This document shows positions 1-4,486 of a DNA stretch of 7,050 bases, one piece after another. The stretch is from an uncultured Alphaproteobacteria bacterium (lineage in GTDB: Bacteria; Pseudomonadota; Alphaproteobacteria; Puniceispirillales; Puniceispirillaceae), in contig CAJYBL010000074.1 of the NCBI GenBank assembly GCA_913064995.1, positions 1 to 7,050 on the forward strand. Direction: 5' to 3'. Below the pieces are notes generated by a model that saw nothing but the letters and a program-made list of their open reading frames with translations, had not been told where the DNA came from and did not search any database. Every line of letters starts with the position of its first letter. The stretch's first letter is position 1. The translations under genes were made by a program, and so were the position numbers.

Positions 1-527
1 TGTCATAGCGCTCAATAGAAAAATCAGCGCCGGATAAAAGAGGATACAACCCATGGTGCAAATCACGCGTCAAGGCCAGCCCGCGAAACGGGTCACTTCC
101 CGCTCGGTGAAGGGTTTTTGCCGCTTCATAAAGAGTGGCACCCGTTGTCATCACATCATCAATCAACATCACGGGCTGATTGGCAATGCGATGACGCTGG
201 TCTTGTGGCACGGCAAACGCGCCTGCTAGATTGCGCTGTCGCTGGCTCCGGCTCAATCCGGCCTGTGTTGGGCCAGCCTTTGGCCGCAAAGATGATCGCG
301 AATGGCATCGGCAAGCGGCCGCCCACAGCGTTGGCAAAAAGGTGGGGTGATAAAAACCAGCCCCTGCCAGCAATCGGTTCAAAGGCCTCGATCAAAACAA
401 AACCGCCTACATAAGGGGCATTTCTGGGGCAAAAGCAGATTAAGCAACGCGTTAAGATGCTGCCGGAATTGGATGGCGCTTTTGGTTTGTATGACCAGTC
501 TCTTAACACAACCGTGGGATAGGTCAT
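1..527 (-). pseudogene. comF: Decayed comF-family gene (zinc ribbon plus phosphoribosyltransferase)
   Basis: ComF/GntX proteins carry an N-terminal Cys zinc ribbon and a C-terminal PRTase-like domain, and are linked to DNA uptake. Read on the minus strand, one frame gives the zinc half: LLNLLLPQKCPLCRR (447-403), then TDCWQGLVFITPPFCQRCGRPL (378-313), then LCGQRLAQ (291-268), ending at TGA 255-253. A different frame gives the PRTase half: PTQAGLSRSQRQRNLAGAF from about 271, then VMLIDDVMTTGATL, whose PRPP-binding core lies at 160-134. That frame stays open to the left edge, so the end is not visible. Lesions: no ATG or GTG start in the zinc-half frame, which opens after a stop at 531-529; an in-frame TGA at 381-379 where a ligand Cys is expected; Arg at 279-277 in place of a further Cys; and about 90-100 family codons missing, with a frame change, around 255-290. 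The missing part should hold the Y-D-G and PVPL...RGFNQ region. Several independent lesions favour a true pseudogene over one sequencing error. Confidence 0.85.
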
Positions 528-583
528 TCTAGTCGAAAGCCAGTAAAAAAACCGTAAAGCATGCCGCCGATGCCAATCTAGGC

Positions 584-1546
584 ATGTCGATATTTAGCAC
601 TTGCGGTTTTGCCAGCAGACCCTACAAGATGCCTGTAATGAACGACGCGATACCACAGCTATTTGACCCGCTTGCCCAGCGCCGAAACCGGCAACGGTCT
701 GCCGCGACCTATGCAAATTTTGCTTTTCTAAAGGATGAAGCTGCATTGCGCCTTGCCGATCGAGTTGATTTGATGCGCCGTGATTTTGATCTATGTCTTG
801 ACCTTGGGGCGCATGATGGTCGCCTTTTGACGCATCTGGCACCGCTTGGCAAAATTGGCACAATGCTGCATAGCGATCCGGCAGCGGCCTTTGCCAAACA
901 TGCTGGCAAACCCTTTATTGTCCATGATTTTGCGAATCTGCCTTTTGCCGATGGCAGTTTTGATGCGGTTTTTTCCTGTCTGAGTCTCCATTGGGTTGAT
1001 GACCTGCCGGGGCTGATGGTGCAAATTCGAAAATTGCTTCGCCCGGATGGTCTGTGTCTGATTAATCTTCTTGGCGGCAATAGCCTATTTGAATTACGCG
1101 CGGCCTTAATTGCGGCCGAACAGGATGTAACTGGCGGGTTTAGCCCGCGTTGTGCGCCGATGGCTGATATCAAAGATGTTGGCGGGCTTCTTGGCCGCGC
1201 TGGCCTTGCGCTTCCAGTGGCTGATAGCGACCGTTTGACCGTTACCTATTCAAATATGTTTCGCTTGATGGCCGATCTTCGCGGCATGGGTGAACAAAAC
1301 GCCATGCTTGGCCGGTTGCGTCAGCCGACAAGACGCGCTGTTTTCATGCGGGCAGCCGAAATCTATCAAACCAAATTTGGGCGTGATGACGGAACGATCC
1401 CGGCGAGTTTCGAGATCATCACCCTTACCGGCTGGGCACCACATGAAAGCCAGCAAAAACCGCTTCGCCCTGGATCGGGAAAAACGCATCTTGCCAAGGT
1501 GATTGGCGGCGATAGTGATGATGTTGGTGATCCAAAAAAGGGCTGA
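584..1546 (+). CDS. NDUFAF5-like SAM-dependent enzyme (complex I assembly; BioC-like fold)
   Basis: This is a class I SAM-binding protein of 320 residues. In recalled alignment it follows human NDUFAF5 almost end to end. Matching blocks are LFDPLAQRRNRQRSA (26-40), LKDEAALRLADRV (49-61), SAM motif I LDLGAHDGRL (72-81), the acidic loop at SD97-98, LPFADGSFDAVFSCLSLHWV (119-138), GGFSPR (184-189), MFRLMADLRGMGEQN (225-239), DDGTIPASFEI (268-278) and GWAPHESQ (283-290). Known of the family: NDUFAF5 hydroxylates an arginine of complex I subunit NDUFS7, the bacterial NuoB. That role here is inferred. Motif I has LGAHDG in place of the usual LGCGxG. The start is uncertain. ATG 638 (MNDAIPQLFD) or ATG 629 fits the family N-terminus better than ATG 584, whose first 15-18 residues look unrelated, and none has a clear ribosome binding site. 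The last 20 residues also lack family resemblance. It is divergent from the comF remnant and convergent with mutT. BioC (malonyl-ACP methyltransferase) is the less likely alternative. Confidence 0.85.
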   Translation: MSIFSTCGFASRPYKMPVMNDAIPQLFDPLAQRRNRQRSAATYANFAFLKDEAALRLADRVDLMRRDFDLCLDLGAHDGRLLTHLAPLGKIGTMLHSDPAAAFAKHAGKPFIVHDFANLPFADGSFDAVFSCLSLHWVDDLPGLMVQIRKLLRPDGLCLINLLGGNSLFELRAALIAAEQDVTGGFSPRCAPMADIKDVGGLLGRAGLALPVADSDRLTVTYSNMFRLMADLRGMGEQNAMLGRLRQPTRRAVFMRAAEIYQTKFGRDDGTIPASFEIITLTGWAPHESQQKPLRPGSGKTHLAKVIGGDSDDVGDPKKG

Positions 1547-1611
1547 CGTGAACAACATGGCCGAAAGCAAAGCCTGCCCCAGATAAAGCCAGCCCCAGAG
1601 AAAATATTGTC

Positions 1612-2022
1612 TTAAAGAAGATCTTGCAGCGCCGAAATCAAGGGAATATCAGCCGCAGGCATCGGATAGTCGCGCAATTGTTGCGGGCGTACCCATTTCA
1701 ACATGCCGCCTTCAACCGCTTGCGGGCGGCCTTGCCAGCGGCGGCAAACAAACAGCATCATTAAAAGATGGAACGCCTCGCCATCATCACTTGCAGCATA
1801 ATGGTGGCTGGCAAAGCTAAGTGGGGCAAGGCAGGATTCGGCGGTATCAATGCCAAGCTCTTCGCGCAATTCGCGGATCAGCGCTGCTTCTGGCGTTTCG
1901 CCAGCTTCAATTTTACCGCCCGGAAATTCCCATAATCCGGCCATTGATTTGCCTTCGGGGCGTTGCGCCAGCAAGACCCGCCCATCAATATCGACCAGCG
2001 CCACCGCGCTTACCAGCAACAT
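1612..2022 (-). CDS. mutT: MutT-type Nudix hydrolase (probable 8-oxo-dGTP diphosphatase)
   Basis: The protein has 136 residues, close to the usual 130-140 for MutT. MutT hydrolyses 8-oxo-dGTP to the monophosphate and keeps oxidised guanine out of DNA. The full Nudix box GX5EX7REUXEEXGU is at residues 36-58 (G36, E42, R50, E51, E54, E55, G57), so the metal-binding glutamates are intact. It is preceded by GLWEFPGG, which is typical of MutT. The C-terminal KWVRPQQLRDYPMPAADIPLI (109-129) matches the W...L..Y.MP.AD.P motif of MutT. The protein is cytoplasmic with no signal peptide. It is the last gene of the parvulin-argJ-mutT operon: its ATG is 7 bases past the argJ stop, and a weak TAGG ribosome binding site overlaps the end of argJ, which suggests translational coupling. 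Pairing of argJ with mutT recurs in Alphaproteobacteria. The exact substrate cannot be read from the sequence. Confidence 0.9.
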   Translation of the reverse strand: MLLVSAVALVDIDGRVLLAQRPEGKSMAGLWEFPGGKIEAGETPEAALIRELREELGIDTAESCLAPLSFASHHYAASDDGEAFHLLMMLFVCRRWQGRPQAVEGGMLKWVRPQQLRDYPMPAADIPLISALQDLL

Positions 2023-2029
2023 CGCCTAG

Positions 2030-3253
2030 CTAGCTTCGGTAATCGGCATTGATCGAGATATAGCCATGCGTCAAATCGCATGTCCAAACCCGCGCCGTGC
2101 CATTGCCAGCGCCAACCGTCACCGCAAGATCAATCATCTGACCCGTCATATGGGCGGCAATCGGGGTTTCGTCATAATTGGCAATACGCATGCCGTCACG
2201 CGCCACCGCAAAGCCGCCAATATCAATGCTAATCGCATCAGATGGAATGCCAATGCCCAATTTGCCAATCGCCATGACAATCCGGCCCCAATTGGCATCT
2301 TCGCCAGCGATGGCGGTTTTGACTAAAGGCGAATTGGCAATGGCAAGGCCGATTTGACGGGCAATCGCATTGGTCTTGGCGCCTGCAATATCAATGGTGA
2401 CAAGCTTGGTTGCGCCTTCGCCATCGCGCACAATCTGGATGGCAAGATCGCGCATGACCGCGGCCAAGGCGGCGCGGAAATCAGCCAATGCCGGATCATT
2501 GGCATCGGCAATCAACTGGTTGCCAGCCATGCCGCTTGCCATCAGAAAAACACTATCATTGGTCGAGGTGTCGCTATCAACGGTAATGGCATTGAAGCTG
2601 TCGTCATTGGCGGCGCGAAGACAATCCGCCAGAACGTCTGCTGGCACGGCCGCATCGGTGCCAATATAGCCAAGCATGGTTGCCATATTTGGCGCAATCA
2701 TGCCTGACCCTTTGGCAATGCCGCATATATCAACCGATACCCCATCAATCATACATTTTGCATGGGCGCCTTTGGCGAATGTATCGGTTGTTAGAATGGC
2801 ATTGGCGGCATCATGCCAACTGGCATTGCTTTGAGTGACCAATCTATCGAAATAAGGCACCAGCTTGGCCGCATCCAATGGCTCGCCAATCACGCCGGTC
2901 GAGGCCACCATGATCGTGCCAGGGTCACAATCAAGATGGCTGGCAAGATGATTGACCATTTCATGAACAGCGTCATCGCCGCGACTGCCAGTAAAGGCAT
3001 TGGCATTGCCAGCATTGGTGATGATCGCGGCGGCGGTGCCGGTTTTGGCAATTTTCCGGCTCCAGCCAACCGGTGCTGCGGCTGTATCAGATTGCGTAAA
3101 CACACCAGCAACGCTGCTTTCAGGTGCCAATCTGATCAGCAGCAAATCATCGCGCCCTTGATAGCGCATGCCGCTGGCGGCGGTACCAAGCTTGATACCG
3201 GCAATCGATGGCAGGTCGGGAAAGCTGTCAGGTGCCAGAGGAGAAAGGGTCAT
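2030..3253 (-). CDS. argJ: ArgJ, glutamate N-acetyltransferase / amino-acid acetyltransferase
   Basis: ArgJ moves the acetyl group from N-acetylornithine to glutamate, closing the acetyl cycle of arginine biosynthesis. Bifunctional members also use acetyl-CoA. The protein has 407 residues, normal for the family. Visible landmarks are the N-terminal GIKLGTAASGMRY (19-31), TNAGNANAFTG (79-89), the oxyanion-hole STG at 118-120, and KGSGMIAPNMATML (181-194). Self-cleavage should fall between A191 and T192, giving an alpha chain and a beta chain whose N-terminal Thr is the nucleophile (codon 2680-2678). DSDTSTNDS follows at 226-234, GEDANWGRI later, and the C-terminus ends INADYRS, close to the usual Y.INA.YRS. 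Nothing is missing. It is the second gene of the operon, 11 bases after the parvulin stop. The upstream ribosome binding site is weak, so it probably depends on coupling. Whether it is mono- or bifunctional cannot be decided here. Confidence 0.97.
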   Translation of the reverse strand: MTLSPLAPDSFPDLPSIAGIKLGTAASGMRYQGRDDLLLIRLAPESSVAGVFTQSDTAAAPVGWSRKIAKTGTAAAIITNAGNANAFTGSRGDDAVHEMVNHLASHLDCDPGTIMVASTGVIGEPLDAAKLVPYFDRLVTQSNASWHDAANAILTTDTFAKGAHAKCMIDGVSVDICGIAKGSGMIAPNMATMLGYIGTDAAVPADVLADCLRAANDDSFNAITVDSDTSTNDSVFLMASGMAGNQLIADANDPALADFRAALAAVMRDLAIQIVRDGEGATKLVTIDIAGAKTNAIARQIGLAIANSPLVKTAIAGEDANWGRIVMAIGKLGIGIPSDAISIDIGGFAVARDGMRIANYDETPIAAHMTGQMIDLAVTVGAGNGTARVWTCDLTHGYISINADYRS

Positions 3254-3264
3254 GGCTGTGGCTT

Positions 3265-4131
3265 TTACTGGCTATTGCCAGCGGCCATTGCATCTTTGCG
3301 AATATCGGCAAAACTGCGGAGTTTGATATCCTGTTTTGCGCGCAATTCTTCAAGAACACGGCCCAAGGCTTGCGTTGATAGATTCTGCACAAGCTGGTCA
3401 CGCATGGCTTCAAGCGTTGGGGCTGGTGCAATCGCCTTTTTATCAACTTTGATAACATGCCAGCCAAACTGGGTCTGGACTGGGGTTTTGCTAAAGCTGC
3501 CATCGCTGAGCGCAAAGGCAGCATTTTCAAAGGCTGGCACCATTTGGCCTCGGCCAAAAGTGCCAAGTGATCCACCATTTGGCCCGCTTGGTCCGGTTGA
3601 TTTGGTTTTTGCCAATTCGGCAAAATCTTCGCCTTTTCCAAGCGCGGCAATCACCGCCTTGGCTTCATCTTCGGTTTCAACGAGAATATGTGATGCCGTC
3701 ACCTGTTCTCGTGATGCGCTGTCGGCGACAAATTTCTGATAGGCATTTTCAATCGCGGCATCATTCACTTCGCCACCAACCGTCTCGCCAAGCCATGATT
3801 CGGCAAGAACGCGGTCAGCGGCAACTTTCATCGCCGCGGCAACATCGTCTTTTTGGTCATGTTTTGCCGTGCGGGCGGCATCGGCGGCAATGCGCGCATC
3901 AACCATATCGGTGACCAGCTGGTCGAAATAATTTGCCAAAGGCGTTTGCCGGAATTCATCTGGAAGACGCTCGGCCTGCCGCATGACATCATCAAGCCAC
4001 AAGGTTTCGCCATTGACCGTGCCAACCGGAATCCGGTCGTCATTGGCATTTGCCATCATGCCAATGCCAGCAAAAAGCGCGACGCCTGTTACAAGGCCGA
4101 TAAACCGATGGGCGAAAATACCATTACGCAT
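3265..4131 (-). CDS. Exported parvulin-type peptidyl-prolyl cis-trans isomerase
   Basis: The protein has 288 residues. It begins with a signal peptide: basic start MRNGIFAHRF, hydrophobic stretch IGLVTGVALFAGIGMM, and a probable signal peptidase I cut after ANA at residue 29, so it should act in the periplasm. An N-terminal helical, SurA/PrsA-like region (about 35-140) is followed by a rotamase/parvulin domain at about 145-232. Landmarks there are ASHILV (146-151), the GEDFAELA helix (167-174), STGPSGPNGGSLGTFGRGQMVPAFE (178-202) and QFGWHVIKV (221-229). A charged helical tail closes the protein. Parvulins catalyse prolyl isomerisation and assist folding of exported and outer-membrane proteins. 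It is first in the operon with argJ and mutT, and divergent from secA, which fits a link to secretion. A strong AAGAGGA ribosome binding site lies 7 bases upstream of this ATG. It could be called PpiC, PrsA-like or Plp. I give no symbol because the sequence does not separate these. Confidence 0.92.
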   Translation of the reverse strand: MRNGIFAHRFIGLVTGVALFAGIGMMANANDDRIPVGTVNGETLWLDDVMRQAERLPDEFRQTPLANYFDQLVTDMVDARIAADAARTAKHDQKDDVAAAMKVAADRVLAESWLGETVGGEVNDAAIENAYQKFVADSASREQVTASHILVETEDEAKAVIAALGKGEDFAELAKTKSTGPSGPNGGSLGTFGRGQMVPAFENAAFALSDGSFSKTPVQTQFGWHVIKVDKKAIAPAPTLEAMRDQLVQNLSTQALGRVLEELRAKQDIKLRSFADIRKDAMAAGNSQ

Positions 4132-4138
4132 TCGTAAA

Positions 4139-4145
4139 TCCTCTT
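4139..4145 (-). promoter_or_regulatory. Ribosome binding site of the parvulin gene
   Basis: On the minus strand the sequence reads AAGAGGA, ending 7 bases before the ATG at 4131-4129. It is the best Shine-Dalgarno match in the operon. It fixes the parvulin start and suggests this leading gene sets operon expression. Confidence 0.8.
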
Positions 4146-4181
4146 AAAATGAGCAGGCTGTGCCGCAATCACCGGCGCGCC

Positions 4182-4210
4182 ATTGGATCGTCAGGAAAAA
4201 TTCAAATCAA
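4182..4210 (-). promoter_or_regulatory. Possible promoter of the parvulin-argJ-mutT operon
   Basis: On the minus strand TTGATT (4210-4205) is followed, after a 17-base spacer, by TCCAAT (4187-4182). Each hexamer matches the sigma-70 consensus at four of six positions. It would start transcription about 45 bases upstream of the parvulin ATG. The match is weak and rests only on spacing and position. Confidence 0.25.
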
Positions 4211-4247
4211 ACCGGCCAGTCTTTAACCGCCAGCCTATTGTGTTAGT

Positions 4248-4262
4248 GTTAGCGAAGCTAAC
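4248..4262. repeat. Stem-loop GTTAGC-GAA-GCTAAC
   Basis: A perfect 6-bp inverted repeat closes a GAA triloop. The centre, GCGAAGC, is a mini-hairpin sequence known for unusual stability. A second GTTAG copy sits just to the left (4242-4246), so an operator with a direct-repeat half-site is an alternative. No T-run follows on either strand, which argues against a terminator. Confidence 0.5.
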
Positions 4263-4271
4263 TTCTAAGAG

Positions 4272-4285
4272 CAAGCCCGCGCTTG
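4272..4285. repeat. Stem-loop CAAGC-CCGC-GCTTG
   Basis: A perfect 5-bp stem with a 4-base loop lies nine bases after the previous stem-loop and is followed by five A on the plus strand. On the minus strand the T-run precedes the stem, so it is not a standard terminator in either direction. It is small enough to occur by chance. Its closeness to the neighbouring hairpin is the reason to list it. Confidence 0.35.
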
Positions 4286-4383
4286 AAAAAGGCGCAATAT
4301 TCTGCGGCAGGCTGGGCGAGGTTATCTACCTTTAGACGGTTTTGTAAAATCACAGGTAAATCGGGAAAAACATACTCAAACAA

Positions 4384-4412
4384 TTGACAAAATTCGCGTC
4401 TATACCTATGTC
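4384..4412 (+). promoter_or_regulatory. Probable sigma-70-type promoter of secA
   Basis: A perfect -35 box TTGACA (4384-4389) is followed after 17 bases by a weak -10 candidate TATGTC (4407-4412). Transcription would start near 4418-4420, giving a leader of about 67 bases ahead of the secA ATG. The -35 box is convincing and the -10 is not, so the exact start is uncertain. Confidence 0.45.
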
Positions 4413-4418
4413 CAATCA

Positions 4419-4433
4419 GGTGCTTTTCGCACC
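4419..4433 (+). promoter_or_regulatory. Stem-loop at the predicted 5' end of the secA leader
   Basis: GGTGC (4419-4423) pairs perfectly with GCACC (4429-4433) across a TTTTC loop. If the promoter call is right, this hairpin sits at the very 5' end of the secA mRNA, where it could slow decay. It does not cover the ribosome binding site and has no strong U-tract, so attenuation is not indicated. Confidence 0.4.
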
Positions 4434-4475
4434 AGCTTTATATTTGCCGTCCGGCAGCGCATTTGCCACATGGCT

Positions 4476-4481
4476 GGGGAG
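4476..4481 (+). promoter_or_regulatory. Ribosome binding site of secA
   Basis: GGGGAG ends 5 bases before the ATG at 4487. It is the only purine-rich match near the start. It supports this start, which also gives the expected N-terminus (short, hydrophobic, ending in NLFGSSNDR). Confidence 0.75.
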
Positions 4482-4486
4482 TTACG

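Larger units (their letters stand above)
4132..4486. other. Divergent intergenic region between the parvulin operon and secA
   Basis: These 355 bases contain no gene I can support. They hold the ribosome binding sites and candidate promoters of both flanking genes, two neighbouring stem-loops at 4248-4285, a third at 4419-4433, and an 8-base GGCGCGCC palindrome at 4174-4181. No convincing CtrA site (TTAA-N7-TTAA) was seen. No terminator is needed here because both flanking genes read outward. Confidence 0.7.

Noticed and set aside
379..381. TGA read as selenocysteine in comF
   Set aside because: A Cys-site TGA suggests it superficially, but ComF uses this Cys for structural zinc, no SECIS-like hairpin is evident just downstream, and the gene carries other disabling lesions.
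159..527. Minus-strand 122-codon open frame covering the comF region
   Set aside because: It starts with a usable ATG but reads in a frame unrelated to ComF. The zinc-ribbon and PRTase homology lie in the other two minus frames, so this one is accidental.
709..1173. Minus-strand 154-codon open frame inside the methyltransferase-like gene
   Set aside because: It is antisense to strongly conserved NDUFAF5-family codons, is rich in Arg and Ser, and shows no domain.
1547..1611. Terminator between the convergent methyltransferase-like gene and mutT
   Set aside because: Convergent genes would suit a bidirectional terminator, but I see no hairpin with a T-run in these 65 bases.
2813..3739. Plus-strand open frame of 308 codons antisense to argJ and the parvulin
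   Set aside because: It lies wholly opposite two well-recognised genes, its translation is rich in Ser, Arg and Cys with no family resemblance, and it has no ribosome binding site. It is a by-product of stop-poor opposite-strand codon use.
4174..4181. GGCGCGCC palindrome as an operator
   Set aside because: It is a short GC-only palindrome with no flanking symmetry. The nearby CAAT/ATTG pair is centred two bases away, so the two do not form one site.
4424..4445. Hairpin 4419-4433 as a transcription attenuator of secA
   Set aside because: The stem is only 5 bp and the following bases (AGCTTTATATTT) are not a continuous T-run, so termination is unlikely.
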